Origin: Zhihengliuella salsuginis
GTDB taxonomy: Bacteria; Actinomycetota; Actinomycetes; Actinomycetales; Micrococcaceae
NCBI RefSeq assembly: GCF_014651715.1
Contig: NZ_BMXK01000008.1
Coordinates: forward strand, 124,001-188,000
DNA: 64,000 bases
Reading direction: 5' to 3'
Part shown: one piece after another, positions 1 through 8,426 of the stretch
Layout of the letters: the number at the start of each line of letters is the position of its first letter
How positions within the stretch are numbered: the stretch's first letter is position 1
Made by a program: the position numbers and the translations under genes
Notes under the pieces: model-generated
The model's input: only the letters and a program-made list of their open reading frames with translations
Database searches by the model: none
Told to the model about the DNA's origin: nothing

Positions 1-2430
1 TGGGACCTGGACCGGGAGTGGGTCACCGGCGGATTCGGCGGCAAGCAGCGACTTCCCCTGCGCAAGATCCTGGGCGTCCTGCGCGACACCTACTGCCGCA
101 CCACCGGCATCGAGTACATGCACATCCAGGACCCGGAGGAGCGCGAGTGGTTCCAGTCCGAACTGGAGCACGAGTACTCGAAGCCGACCCGGGAGGAGCA
201 GCTCCGCGTCCTCGGACGGCTGAACGCCGCCGAGGCCTTCGAGACGTTCCTGCAGACCAAGTTCGTCGGTCAGAAGCGTTTCTCGCTCGAGGGCGGCGAA
301 TCGCTGATCCCCCTGCTCGACGCCATCATCTCCGACGCGGCCGACCAGCGCATGGACGAAGTCACGATCGGCATGGCCCACCGCGGCCGGCTGAATGTGC
401 TGACCAACATCGCCGGCAAGACCTACGCACAGGTGTTCCGCGAGTTCGAGGGGACGCAGGACCCGCGCTCGGTGCAGGGTTCCGGCGACGTCAAGTACCA
501 CCTCGGTACAGAGGGCAAGTACGTCTCCGACCACGGCAACGAGACCAAGGTGTACCTGGCGGCCAACCCGTCGCACCTGGAAGCCGTGGATCCCGTGCTC
601 GAGGGCATCGCCCGCGCCAAGCAGGACCGCCTCGACCGCGGGACGGATGGCTTCTCCGTCCTGCCGATCCTCGTCCACGGCGACGCGGCCTTCGCCGGCC
701 AGGGCGTGGTGGCCGAGACGCTCAACCTGTCCCAGCTGCGCGGGTACCGCACCGGCGGCACCGTCCACGTGGTCGTCAACAACCAGGTCGGGTTCACGAC
801 GGCGCCGACGGCGTCGCGCTCGTCGGTGTACTCCACCGACGTGGCGAAGATGATCCAGGCGCCGGTGTTCCACGTCAACGGCGACGATCCAGAGGCCGTG
901 GTCCGCGTGGCCCAGTTCGCCTTCAAGTACCGCCAGAAGTTCAACAAGGACGTCGTCATCGACATGGTGTGCTACCGCCGCCGTGGCCACAACGAAGGCG
1001 ACGATCCGTCGATGACGCAGCCGATGATGTACAACCTCATCGAGGCCAAGCGCTCCACCCGCAAGCTCTACACCGAGGCCCTCGTCGGCCGTGGTGATAT
1101 CACGCAGGAGGAAGCAGACCAGGCGCTGCGCGACTACCAGGACCGCCTCGAGCGGGTCTTCGCCGAGACACACGCGGCCCAGACCTCGCCGATCCCGGTG
1201 GTCAGCTCCGACGGCGCGGTCAACGACCTGGAGCTCCCCACGGCCCAGGTCAGCGACGACGTCAATGCGCCGACGACGACGGCGATCTCCGCCGAGACCC
1301 TGGCACACATCGGCCGGGCCCACACGGAGATCCCGGAGAACTTCACGGTGCACCCGAAGCTCAAGGCGCTGCTCGACCGCCGCGCCAAGATGTCCACCGA
1401 GGGCGGCATCGACTGGGGCTTCGCGGAGATCGCGGCTTTCGGTTCGCTCTCCATGGAGGGCGTCCCGGTCCGCCTCGCCGGCCAGGACTCGCGCCGTGGC
1501 ACGTTCGTGCAGCGCCACGCGGTCTTCCACGACCGCAGCAACGGCGACGAGTGGATGCCGCTGCAGCACCTGTCCGACGACCAGTCGAAGATCTGGATCT
1601 ACGATTCGCTGCTGAGCGAATACGCGGCGATGGGCTTCGAGTACGGCTACTCCGTCGAGCGCCCGGACGCCCTGGTGCTCTGGGAGGCGCAGTTCGGCGA
1701 TTTCGTCAACGGCGCCCAGACCGTCATCGATGAATTCATCTCCTCCGCCGAGCAGAAGTGGGGCCAGCGCTCCTCCGTCGTCCTGATGCTGCCGCACGGG
1801 TACGAGGGCCAGGGACCGGACCACTCCTCAGCACGCATCGAGCGGTTCCTGCAGATGTGCGCGGAGAACAACATCGTCGTCGCGAACCCGTCCTCGGGTG
1901 CCAACCACTTCCACCTGCTCCGGCGCCAGGCGTACAGCCGTCCGCGCAAGCCGCTGGTCATCTTCACGCCGAAGCAGCTCTTGCGACTGAAGGCCGCAGC
2001 CTCCCCCGTCGAGGACTTCATCCAGGGCTCGTTCCAGACGGTCATCGGCGACAGCGCCTCGCTGACCGCGTCAGAGGTCGACCGCGTCGTTCTCGTCTCC
2101 GGTCGCCTCTACTACGATCTGGTGGCAGCTCGGAAGAAGGCCGATGACTCCAAGACGGCGATCGTCCGGGTCGAGCAGCTCTACCCGCTGCCGGTCGAGG
2201 AGATCCGCGCCGAGCTGGAAAAGTACCCGAATGCCGACGTCGTCTGGGCGCAGGACGAACCGGCCAACCAGGGACCGTGGCCGTTCATCGGGCTGAACCT
2301 TCCGCCCGAGCTCGACCGTCCGGTCCGCCTGGCCGCGCGGGCCGCCTCGGCGGCGACCGCCACCGGTTCGCACAAGCGCCACGACGGCGAGCAGGCGGCT
2401 CTGCTGCAGCAGGTGTTCAACCGCGATTAA
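1..2430 (+). CDS. kgd: Multifunctional 2-oxoglutarate decarboxylase/dehydrogenase (Kgd/OdhA), C-terminal part
   Basis: The frame is open from base 1, so the true start lies left of the window; about 809 codons remain. This is the thiamine-diphosphate E1 part of the actinobacterial fused E1/E2-like oxoglutarate dehydrogenase of the TCA cycle. Visible motifs are GMAHRGRLNVL, the ThDP/Mg motif beginning HGDAAFAGQG and ending in VVNNQVGF, and the C-terminal transketolase-like segment with LPHGYEGQGPDHSSAR. The N-terminal succinyltransferase-like domain typical of this family is off-window. Its known protein inhibitor OdhI/GarA is encoded at 42643-43110. A strong hairpin follows the stop codon. 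Identity is clear; only the left end is missing. Confidence 0.96.
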   Translation, partial: WDLDREWVTGGFGGKQRLPLRKILGVLRDTYCRTTGIEYMHIQDPEEREWFQSELEHEYSKPTREEQLRVLGRLNAAEAFETFLQTKFVGQKRFSLEGGESLIPLLDAIISDAADQRMDEVTIGMAHRGRLNVLTNIAGKTYAQVFREFEGTQDPRSVQGSGDVKYHLGTEGKYVSDHGNETKVYLAANPSHLEAVDPVLEGIARAKQDRLDRGTDGFSVLPILVHGDAAFAGQGVVAETLNLSQLRGYRTGGTVHVVVNNQVGFTTAPTASRSSVYSTDVAKMIQAPVFHVNGDDPEAVVRVAQFAFKYRQKFNKDVVIDMVCYRRRGHNEGDDPSMTQPMMYNLIEAKRSTRKLYTEALVGRGDITQEEADQALRDYQDRLERVFAETHAAQTSPIPVVSSDGAVNDLELPTAQVSDDVNAPTTTAISAETLAHIGRAHTEIPENFTVHPKLKALLDRRAKMSTEGGIDWGFAEIAAFGSLSMEGVPVRLAGQDSRRGTFVQRHAVFHDRSNGDEWMPLQHLSDDQSKIWIYDSLLSEYAAMGFEYGYSVERPDALVLWEAQFGDFVNGAQTVIDEFISSAEQKWGQRSSVVLMLPHGYEGQGPDHSSARIERFLQMCAENNIVVANPSSGANHFHLLRRQAYSRPRKPLVIFTPKQLLRLKAAASPVEDFIQGSFQTVIGDSASLTASEVDRVVLVSGRLYYDLVAARKKADDSKTAIVRVEQLYPLPVEEIRAELEKYPNADVVWAQDEPANQGPWPFIGLNLPPELDRPVRLAARAASAATATGSHKRHDGEQAALLQQVFNRD

Positions 2431-2442
2431 TCGCACAAGACG

Positions 2443-2479
2443 ACGGGGGCGGACACCAACGTGTCCGCCCCCGTTCTTT
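2443..2479 (+). terminator. Rho-independent terminator of kgd
   Basis: A perfect 14-bp GC-rich stem (2443-2456 with 2461-2474) closes on a CAAC loop and is followed by TCTTT. It begins 13 nt after the kgd stop codon. Confidence 0.9.
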
Positions 2480-2527
2480 AAGCCGACCCTTGCTAGGGTG
2501 GTATCACTGCCCGCAGAAAGGACCTTC

Positions 2528-3133
2528 GTGCAACAACGCATCATTCGCTTGGTGGCCGTCGGCGACGAACTCTTGGCTGGTCACGGAGATCCACGTGCCC
2601 TGGGCTGGTACGGACGAGTCCTCGCCCGCACGCAGAGCCCGGAGGTGTCGCTCCAGAGCTTCCAGTTGGCCGCCCCGCGGGAGGGAACCGAATCCCTCGC
2701 GCAACGCTGGTTCGGCGAGGCCTCGCCGCGCTTCTCCGAGACGGCGGAGAACCGTGTCGTCATCTCGCTCTCGGACGCCGACCTCGATGAGGACCTGTCG
2801 ACGGCGCGCAGCCGATTGAACCTGGCGAACATCCTCGACGCGGCCTCCCAGTCGAGCATCAAGGCACTCGTCGTAGGGCCGCCACCGGGTCTCGACACCC
2901 AACGCAACGCCCGCTTGGCAGAACTGTCGAATGCCTTCGCAGACGTCACCAGCCGCCGGCACCACGCCTTCGTCGACACGTTTGCTCCGCTGCAGCACCA
3001 CGAGCAGTGGCGCAGCGATCTCGCGGCCAACGACGGCGCGCCGGGACAGGCGGGCCACGGGCTCATCGCCTGGCTCGTCCTCCACCGGGGCTGGTACCAG
3101 TGGTTGAATATGCCGGAGCCCACCGCCGGTTAG
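2528..3133 (+). CDS. SGNH/GDSL-like protein lacking catalytic residues
   Basis: 201 aa, cytoplasmic by appearance (no signal peptide). The GTG at 2528 is chosen because AGAAAGGA sits 5 nt upstream; a GTG at 2498 is in frame but has no ribosome site. The N-terminus, VAVGDELLAGHGDPRALGW, aligns with block I of GDSL/SGNH esterases (GDS-L), but the nucleophilic Ser position holds Glu. Block V reads NDGAPGQAGHGLIAW, where the usual DGxHP histidine is absent. The fold is therefore recognisable while the Ser-His catalytic pair is not, so hydrolase activity is doubtful. Automated annotation would call it a GDSL-type esterase. Its role is unknown. Confidence 0.7.
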   Translation: MQQRIIRLVAVGDELLAGHGDPRALGWYGRVLARTQSPEVSLQSFQLAAPREGTESLAQRWFGEASPRFSETAENRVVISLSDADLDEDLSTARSRLNLANILDAASQSSIKALVVGPPPGLDTQRNARLAELSNAFADVTSRRHHAFVDTFAPLQHHEQWRSDLAANDGAPGQAGHGLIAWLVLHRGWYQWLNMPEPTAG

Positions 3134-3215
3134 GACGGGGGCCCCTGATGTGGGACACTGGTACGCAGTCCTTTTGGGATGATTCATCCTTTGACGAACA
3201 AAAGAAGGAGTCACC

Positions 3216-3293
3216 ATGAGCAGCAAGCGTGCACGCAAGCGTAAAGACCGCAAGCGCGGCGGCGCCAACCACGGCAAGCGCCCCAACAGCTAG
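3216..3293 (+). CDS. 50S ribosomal protein bL37 (25-aa micro-protein)
   Basis: A 25-codon ORF, MSSKRARKRK then DRKRGGANHGKRPNS, preceded by a strong ribosome site (AGAAGGAG, 5 nt spacing) and followed by a strong terminator. It is extremely basic, and the C-terminal ANHGKRPN signature matches what I recall of bL37, the small actinobacterial large-subunit protein first seen in mycobacterial ribosome structures. It lies convergent to rsrA-sigR. Gene finders with a length cut-off usually miss it. The assignment is from remembered family sequence, so the name is likely rather than proven; that it is a real gene is well supported by its signals. Confidence 0.82.
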   Translation: MSSKRARKRKDRKRGGANHGKRPNS

Positions 3294-3317
3294 GTAGCGT
3301 GCTCTTCACAGAGCGAA

Positions 3318-3349
3318 GGAGGCCGGCACCCATGCGGGTGCCGGCCTCC
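3318..3349. terminator. Bidirectional terminator between bL37 and rsrA
   Basis: A perfect 14-bp stem (3318-3331 with 3336-3349) with loop ATGC lies between the stop codons of two convergent genes, so it can serve both. Neither side has a long T run. Confidence 0.8.
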
Positions 3350-3371
3350 GGCGTTTAACTCCACGGCGGTA

Positions 3372-3638
3372 CTATCCGTGTCCGATCTCCACGCGGATCT
3401 CGCTGATCCGCGTCATGATCCGCGACTTGAGCGCATCGGGAGCCTGCTCGCTGCACGAGCGCTTCACGACCGAACGGATGATGCATTCGAGGTCGTACTC
3501 CTGAGCACACTCGTTGCAGTGCTCCAAGTGCTTCTTGACGTCGTTCAGGTCGTCCACCGACAGCGCCCCGTCGAGGTATTCGTAGAGCCGGGCGATCCGC
3601 GAGTCTTCGCAGTCGCCCAGCGATTGGCAGTCGCCCAT
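3372..3638 (-). CDS. rsrA: Mycothiol-system anti-sigma factor RsrA
   Basis: 88-aa zinc-binding anti-sigma factor that holds SigR inactive until thiol oxidation releases it. The ZAS signature HxxxCxxC is seen in KKHLEHCNEC, with further cysteines at the N-terminus (GDCQSLGDCED) and a C-terminal Cys (KRSCSE), matching the redox-sensitive RsrA class. Its ATG overlaps the sigR stop by 1 nt (TAATG), so the pair is translationally coupled, as in other actinobacteria. It is cotranscribed with sigR from the promoter at 4387-4413. Confidence 0.93.
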   Translation of the reverse strand: MGDCQSLGDCEDSRIARLYEYLDGALSVDDLNDVKKHLEHCNECAQEYDLECIIRSVVKRSCSEQAPDALKSRIMTRISEIRVEIGHG

Positions 3639-4291
3639 TACTTCTTCTCCTGCTTCTTCGCCGCTGATGTGCGATCAGCGCCCTTTTTTCCGATACCGCG
3701 GTCGGCTGCGTAGTCGGCGAGCAACTCACGAAGCTGCTTGCGTCCGCGATGCAACCGGGACATCACCGTTCCCATGGGGATGCTGAGGATCTCGGCGACC
3801 TCCTTGTAGGAGTAGCCCTCGACGTCCGCGAAGTAGACGGCGAGCCGGAACTCCTCCGGAATCGACGCGAGTGCCGTCTTCACATCCGAGTCGGGCAGGT
3901 GGTCCAGCGCCTCGGCCTCCGCGGACCGCAGGCCCGACGAGGTGTGTTCCGCGGCCTCCGCCATCTGCCAATCTTCCACGGTCTCGGTGCTGGACCGTTG
4001 CGGCTCGCGCTGCCTCTTGCGGTACAGGTTGATGTAGGTGTTCGTCAGGATCCGGTAGAGCCAGGCCTTGAGGTTCGTCCCCGGCTTGTACTGGTGGAAC
4101 GCAGAGTAGGCCTTGGCGTAGGCCTCCTGCACCAGATCCTCGGCGTCGCTGGGATTGCGCGCCATGCGCAGCGCAGCCGAGTACAGCTGGTCGACGTACT
4201 GGAGCGCGTCGCGCTCGAATCGCGCGCGACGCTGCTCAGTCGTCTCGGCCTCTGCCTCAACGGTTTCCGTGCGGTTGTTTGAATCGGTCAT
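3638..4291 (-). CDS. sigR: RNA polymerase ECF sigma factor SigR
   Basis: 217 aa. Region 2 is [34 protein letters not shown], here split as region 2.1/2.2 around [13 protein letters not shown], and region 4 contains [20 protein letters not shown]. This is the ECF12 (SigR/SigH) thiol-oxidative-stress sigma factor, antagonised by the adjacent RsrA. The open frame extends to 4378, but family alignment favours the ATG at 4291 (MTDSNN). A C-terminal Lys-rich tail follows the region 4 helix. A SigR-type promoter lies about 100 nt upstream, predicting positive autoregulation. Confidence 0.93.
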   Translation of the reverse strand: MTDSNNRTETVEAEAETTEQRRARFERDALQYVDQLYSAALRMARNPSDAEDLVQEAYAKAYSAFHQYKPGTNLKAWLYRILTNTYINLYRKRQREPQRSSTETVEDWQMAEAAEHTSSGLRSAEAEALDHLPDSDVKTALASIPEEFRLAVYFADVEGYSYKEVAEILSIPMGTVMSRLHRGRKQLRELLADYAADRGIGKKGADRTSAAKKQEKK

Positions 4292-4386
4292 CACCGCCCA
4301 GTCTACGCACGCCGGCCGTTCCATGACGGCGCCTTCGGTACCACCCACGGCCCACCTCCATCTCCTGCTGCTTGTCACTTAGGTTC

Positions 4387-4413
4387 AACGGGACCCCCGG
4401 GCCGCGTATTCCC
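4387..4413 (-). promoter_or_regulatory. SigR-dependent promoter upstream of sigR
   Basis: On the minus strand this reads GGGAAT, 17 nt, CGTT, which is exactly GGAAT-N18-GTT, the SigR/SigH consensus. It lies 96 nt upstream of the chosen sigR ATG, consistent with the autoregulatory loop known in Streptomyces and mycobacteria. Confidence 0.8.
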
Positions 4414-4511
4414 CCGCGCCCCGAAGTCCGCGAAGGCGGGGCGTTCCCCGCGCGCGCGACAAAAAATGCAAGACTAGAGACTGACAAGTCGGCTTGACCG
4501 TTGGAGGAAGA

Positions 4512-5030
4512 ATGTCCGCAGTCCGTTTGCTCGCCCGTCCACTGCTCGCGTCCAGTTACATCTGGACAGGCGTCGAACGGTTGTCCAAGCCGCAGCAGAC
4601 CGCGGCCCGGCTGCGCCGCGTCCTGGACAAGGTCGCCGACAAGTGCCCGCAGGCCGCCGTCGTCGCCGACCGTCCGGAACTGCTCGCCCGCGCGATCGGC
4701 GGCACCCAGATCGTCGCCGGTCTCCTCTTCGCCGCGGGCAAGGCACCGCGGTTCTCCGCGGCAACGCTGGTCCTGTCGTCGCTCGTCGCAGCCGCGGACG
4801 ACTACGCCGATTCCTCGCTCGGCGACAAGCTCAAGTCGGCCTCCCTGGCCGGCGGCGTCCTCCTGGCCAGCGTCGACACGGCGGGGCAGCCGTCGTTGGC
4901 CTGGCGCGCCCAGCACCTGAGCAAGGAGGCCCGCAAGCAGCTCACCCGGGCCAACAAGGACGTCACCCGCGCCGTGAAGCGGAAAGCGGAAGATGCTGCG
5001 AAGTCCGCCGAGGACGTTCTCGGCCGCTGA
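4512..5030 (+). CDS. DoxX family membrane protein
   Basis: 172 aa. Start ATG 4512 follows GGAGGA. Hydrophobic helices typical of DoxX are present (RLLARPLLASSYIWTGVERL, AIGGTQIVAGLLFAAG, ATLVLSSLVAAADDYAD) followed by a basic, charged C-terminal tail (KEARKQLTRANKDVTRAVKR) likely in the cytoplasm. DoxX proteins have been linked to redox homeostasis in mycobacteria; the position divergent from sigR-rsrA fits but does not prove that. It ends 4 nt before aroA, suggesting one transcript. Confidence 0.8.
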   Translation: MSAVRLLARPLLASSYIWTGVERLSKPQQTAARLRRVLDKVADKCPQAAVVADRPELLARAIGGTQIVAGLLFAAGKAPRFSAATLVLSSLVAAADDYADSSLGDKLKSASLAGGVLLASVDTAGQPSLAWRAQHLSKEARKQLTRANKDVTRAVKRKAEDAAKSAEDVLGR

Positions 5031-5034
5031 TCAG

Positions 5035-6381
5035 ATGAACCCCGCAGATCCTGTCGCCGCCCCGACCTGGCCGGCCCCCTTCGCCTCCTCCCCCATCGAC
5101 GCGACTGTCCGCGTCCCGGGATCGAAATCACTGACCAACCGGTATCTGGTCCTCGCCGCCATCGCCGACGGCCCGTCGGTCCTGCGCCATCCCCTGCACT
5201 CGCGGGATTCCGCACTGATGATCGCCGCGCTCGAGGCCCTCGGCGCACGGATCGAACGGGTCGAGGGGACGGGAGTCTACGGTCCCGACCTGCGCGTGAC
5301 GCCACTGGCTCCCGCGGGCCCCGACGCGGCTGACGCACCGCTGGTCGACATCGATTGCGGCCTGGCCGGCACGGTCATGCGGTTCGTGCCGCCGATCGCG
5401 GCTCTCGCGGGGCGCCCAGCGCGATTCGACGGCGATCCGCATGCGCGCACGCGCCCGATGGACACCGTCATCGACGCTCTGCGCCAGCTCGGCTTCGCCG
5501 TGCACGACGACGGCCTGGCCGCCCTCCCGTTCACCGTCACTTCGGGCCCCGCGGCTCCCCGGTCCGAGAGCCCGGCGCACGTCCGCATCGACGCGGGCAT
5601 GTCCTCGCAGTTCGTCTCGGCACTGCTCCTCGTGGGTTGCCGGGTCCCGGGCGGCCTCGTCGTCGAACACGTCGGTCAGACGATCCCCAGCCTGGACCAC
5701 ATCAACATGACGATCGATGTCCTCCGCGACGTCGGCGTCGACGTGCTCACGACCAGCAAGACCTCGTGGAAGGTTGACGAAGGGACGGTCCGGGCGTTCG
5801 ACACCCTGATCGAGCAGGACCTCTCCAATGCCGGCCCGTTCCTGGCGGCCGCCATGGTGACCGGAGGGACGGTGCGCATCCCGGACTGGCCGACGCCGAC
5901 CACGCAGGTCGGCGACTTGTGGCGGGAGATCCTCCCCCGGATGGGCGGCCGAGTCCAGTTGACCGAGGGCACGCTCACCGTTTCGGGACCGGACCAGATC
6001 CGGGGGATCGACCTCGCCGATGCCTCGGAACTCGCCCCGACGGTGGCCGCACTCTGCGCGGTCGCCGCGGACGAATCCCGACTGACGGGCATCGCCCACC
6101 TCCGCGGCCACGAGACGAACCGTCTGGCGGCCCTCGTCACGGAGATCACGCGGCTCGGCGGCGACGCCGAGGAGATCGACGACGGGATCGTCGTCCGCCC
6201 GCGGCCGCTGCACGCCGGGGTCGTCGACAGCTACGCCGATCACCGGATGGCCACCTTCGGGGCCGTACTGGGCCTCGCGGTCGACGGCGTCCGGGTCGAG
6301 GACATCGGCACGACCGACAAGACCATGCCCGAATTCCCCGCGCTCTGGGAGCGGATGGTGGACTCCGCCGGGGGCTCCTGA
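5035..6381 (+). CDS. aroA: 3-phosphoshikimate 1-carboxyvinyltransferase (EPSP synthase)
   Basis: 448 aa, the sixth step of the shikimate pathway: shikimate-3-phosphate plus PEP to EPSP. The substrate-binding motif is PGSKSLTNRYL near the N-terminus; DCGLAGTVMRFV and DGDPHARTRPMDTVI match the phosphate-binding and R-P-M region; the C-terminus has ADHRMATFGAV and the conserved DKTMPEFPALW. The ATG at 5035 is 5 nt after the DoxX stop. The stop overlaps the rsgA start (TGATG). Other shikimate-derived steps in this window are aroG (29.3 kb) and tyrA (54.0 kb). Confidence 0.96.
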   Translation: MNPADPVAAPTWPAPFASSPIDATVRVPGSKSLTNRYLVLAAIADGPSVLRHPLHSRDSALMIAALEALGARIERVEGTGVYGPDLRVTPLAPAGPDAADAPLVDIDCGLAGTVMRFVPPIAALAGRPARFDGDPHARTRPMDTVIDALRQLGFAVHDDGLAALPFTVTSGPAAPRSESPAHVRIDAGMSSQFVSALLLVGCRVPGGLVVEHVGQTIPSLDHINMTIDVLRDVGVDVLTTSKTSWKVDEGTVRAFDTLIEQDLSNAGPFLAAAMVTGGTVRIPDWPTPTTQVGDLWREILPRMGGRVQLTEGTLTVSGPDQIRGIDLADASELAPTVAALCAVAADESRLTGIAHLRGHETNRLAALVTEITRLGGDAEEIDDGIVVRPRPLHAGVVDSYADHRMATFGAVLGLAVDGVRVEDIGTTDKTMPEFPALWERMVDSAGGS

Positions 6382-7484
6382 TGGCCGGGAACCGATACGA
6401 CTGGGACGAGTCCGACGTCCGCGTCCGCCCCAACAAACGCGGCACACGCCCCCGGACGAAGGAGCGGCCGAAACACGCCGACGCCGTCAAGGGGCGCATC
6501 ATCACCGTCGACCGGGGACGCTACACCGCGATCGTCGACGAGGGAACACCTGAGGAACGCCTCGTCATCGCCGCCCGTGCGCGGGAACTCAACCGCAAGC
6601 CGGTCGTCCCCGGCGATTTCGTCGGCCTCGTCGGCGACTCCTCCGGCAAGCCCGATACGCTCGCTCGACTCGTACGCATCGAGGACCGGCACACGCTGCT
6701 GCGCCGCAGCGCCGACGACACGGATCCGGTGGAGCGGGTCGTCGTCGCCAACGCGGACCAGCTCGTCATCGTCGTCGCTGCCGCCAATCCCGAGCCGCGC
6801 ACCGGATTCATCGACCGGGCACTCGTCGCCGCGTACGACGCCGGCATCCACCCCATCCTCTGCGTCACGAAGGCGGACGTGAAGGAGCCGACGGGTCTGC
6901 TGGCCAACTACTCCCACGTCGACCTCGACGTCGTCATCAGCCGCAGCACAGGCGACGCCGCCAGCGGTACCGACGCGCGCTCCGCCGACGGCGAGTCGGC
7001 CCGGCTTGATTCGGCGGCCCTGACGCGCCTGCACGAGCTGCTCGACGGCAAGGTGAGTGTCGTCCTCGGCCACTCCGGCGTGGGCAAATCCACGCTCGTC
7101 AACGCCCTGGCCGGATCCCAGCGCGCGACCGGCGGCGTCAACGCCGTCACCGGTCGCGGCCGCCACACCTCTTCGTCCGCCCTGGCGCTGCGCATCGCGG
7201 ATGCCGAACCCGGCACCTGGATTATCGACACGCCCGGCATCCGCTCCTTCGGGCTGGCACTCGTCGAACCGGACAACATCCTCGGCGCATTCCCGGACAT
7301 CGCCCCCGGCGCGCAGGACTGCTCCCGCGGCTGCACGCACCACTCCGGGGAACCCGGCTGCGGACTCGACGCCTGGGTCCGATCCGGGCGGGCCGGCGAC
7401 TCCGGCCCGGGCCGGCTCTCATCGTTCCGCCGGCTGCTCGGCGCGGAGGACGAGGTGGAGGCCAAAGAACTCGGTTCGTACTAG
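6381..7484 (+). CDS. rsgA: Ribosome small-subunit-dependent GTPase A
   Basis: 367 aa, late 30S-assembly GTPase. It shows the circular permutation of the family: an N-terminal OB-fold, then G4 (CVTKADV, about residue 162), G1 (GHSGVGKST, about 230), G3 (DTPGIRSFG, about 280) and a C-terminal zinc knuckle CSRGCTHHSGEPGC. The ATG overlaps the aroA stop by 1 nt. An insert of acidic/Ser-rich sequence (STGDAASGTDARSADGESA) lies between G4 and G1. The N-terminal basic tail (RPNKRGTRPRTKERPKH) probably contacts RNA. Confidence 0.96.
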   Translation: MAGNRYDWDESDVRVRPNKRGTRPRTKERPKHADAVKGRIITVDRGRYTAIVDEGTPEERLVIAARARELNRKPVVPGDFVGLVGDSSGKPDTLARLVRIEDRHTLLRRSADDTDPVERVVVANADQLVIVVAAANPEPRTGFIDRALVAAYDAGIHPILCVTKADVKEPTGLLANYSHVDLDVVISRSTGDAASGTDARSADGESARLDSAALTRLHELLDGKVSVVLGHSGVGKSTLVNALAGSQRATGGVNAVTGRGRHTSSSALALRIADAEPGTWIIDTPGIRSFGLALVEPDNILGAFPDIAPGAQDCSRGCTHHSGEPGCGLDAWVRSGRAGDSGPGRLSSFRRLLGAEDEVEAKELGSY

Positions 7485-7505
7485 CGCTGAGGTAGGTTGG
7501 AAAGT

Positions 7506-8303
7506 ATGACCACCGACGTGATGACCTACAACGACGATCTCCGCTTGGCCCATGTCATGGCGGATTCCGTCGACTCGCTGACCATGGGACGCTTCAAGGC
7601 GCTCGACCTGGCCATCGACACCAAGCCCGACCTCACGCCGGTCACCGACGCGGACCGCTCCGCCGAGGAGGCCATCCGCGGCCAGTTGCGCCGTTCGCGT
7701 CCGCGCGATGCCATCCTCGGCGAGGAATTCGGCAGCACGGGCCACGGCCCCCGGCGCTGGATCATCGACCCGATCGACGGCACCAAGAACTTCGTCCGCG
7801 GCGTGCCCGTGTGGGCCACGCTCATCGCCCTCGTCGACGAAGGCCGCCCGGTCGTCGGCCTCGTCTCGGCACCGGCTCTGGGCCGCCGCTGGTGGGCCGC
7901 TGAGGCCATGGGCGCCTACGCCGGCAAATCCCTCTCGCGTGCCACGACGCTCAGCGTCTCACGGGTCAACAAGCTCGCCGACGCCTCCCTGTCCTACTCC
8001 AGCCTCACTGGCTGGAAGGAGCGCGGCCAGCTCGACGGCATGCTCGCGCTCCACGACGAGGTCTGGCGCACCCGCGCCTACGGCGACTTCTGGTCCTACT
8101 GCCTTCTGGCGGAGGGTTCCGTGGACATCGCGACCGAGCCCGAGCTCGGCCTGCACGACATGGCCGCTCTCGTCCCCATCGTTCAGGAAGCGGGCGGACG
8201 CTTCACCTCGCTCGACGGAGAAGACGGCTGCTTCGGGGGCAACTCGCTCGCCACCAACGGGCTCCTTCACGACGAGGCGCTCCGAGTGCTCAGCAGGACC
8301 TGA
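7506..8303 (+). CDS. hisN: Histidinol-phosphatase of the inositol monophosphatase family
   Basis: 265 aa. Metal/phosphate motifs of the IMPase superfamily are intact: GEEF (about residue 78), [15 protein letters not shown] (about 88-102) and the second metal-site region [19 protein letters not shown]. In actinobacteria the aroA-rsgA-hisN neighbourhood carries the HisN-type histidinol-phosphate phosphatase of histidine synthesis, which is why that name is used; inositol-phosphate activity cannot be excluded. ATG 7506 is preferred over the in-frame TTG 7497 because AGGTAGG is 9 nt upstream. A strong terminator follows. Confidence 0.88.
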   Translation: MTTDVMTYNDDLRLAHVMADSVDSLTMGRFKALDLAIDTKPDLTPVTDADRSAEEAIRGQLRRSRPRDAILGEEFGSTGHGPRRWIIDPIDGTKNFVRGVPVWATLIALVDEGRPVVGLVSAPALGRRWWAAEAMGAYAGKSLSRATTLSVSRVNKLADASLSYSSLTGWKERGQLDGMLALHDEVWRTRAYGDFWSYCLLAEGSVDIATEPELGLHDMAALVPIVQEAGGRFTSLDGEDGCFGGNSLATNGLLHDEALRVLSRT

Positions 8304-8321
8304 GCCGGCCACCAGCCCGCC

Positions 8322-8368
8322 AGGGCGGCCCGTCATGATGTCGCCATCATGACGGGCCGCCCTTAATT
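8322..8368 (+). terminator. Terminator after hisN
   Basis: A perfect 19-bp stem (8322-8340 with 8345-8363) with a TCGC loop is followed by TAATT. It closes the DoxX-aroA-rsgA-hisN unit just before the Mn-transport promoter. Confidence 0.9.
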
Positions 8369-8382
8369 CTGTCTGGCCTGAA

Positions 8383-8411
8383 TTGTGTCCCAGGCTTCGA
8401 AGAGGCAAGAT
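8383..8411 (+). promoter_or_regulatory. Promoter of the mnt operon, predicted leaderless
   Basis: TTGTGT (8383-8388), 17-nt spacer, CAAGAT (8406-8411). Counting 7 nt from the -10 places transcription start at the A of the mntA ATG (8418). No ribosome site is present at a usable distance from that ATG, which supports leaderless translation. Confidence 0.55.
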
Positions 8412-8426
8412 TTAGGCATGGCTAAA
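8411..8426 (+). promoter_or_regulatory. Palindromic operator over the mntA start (candidate MntR site)
   Basis: TTTAGGCATGGCTAAA is a 16-bp inverted repeat with only the central G/G pair out of register. It resembles the TTAGG/CCTAA-type half-sites of DtxR/MntR proteins, overlaps the -10 end and the start codon, and the operon encodes a DtxR/MntR regulator. Binding is inferred. Confidence 0.6.
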
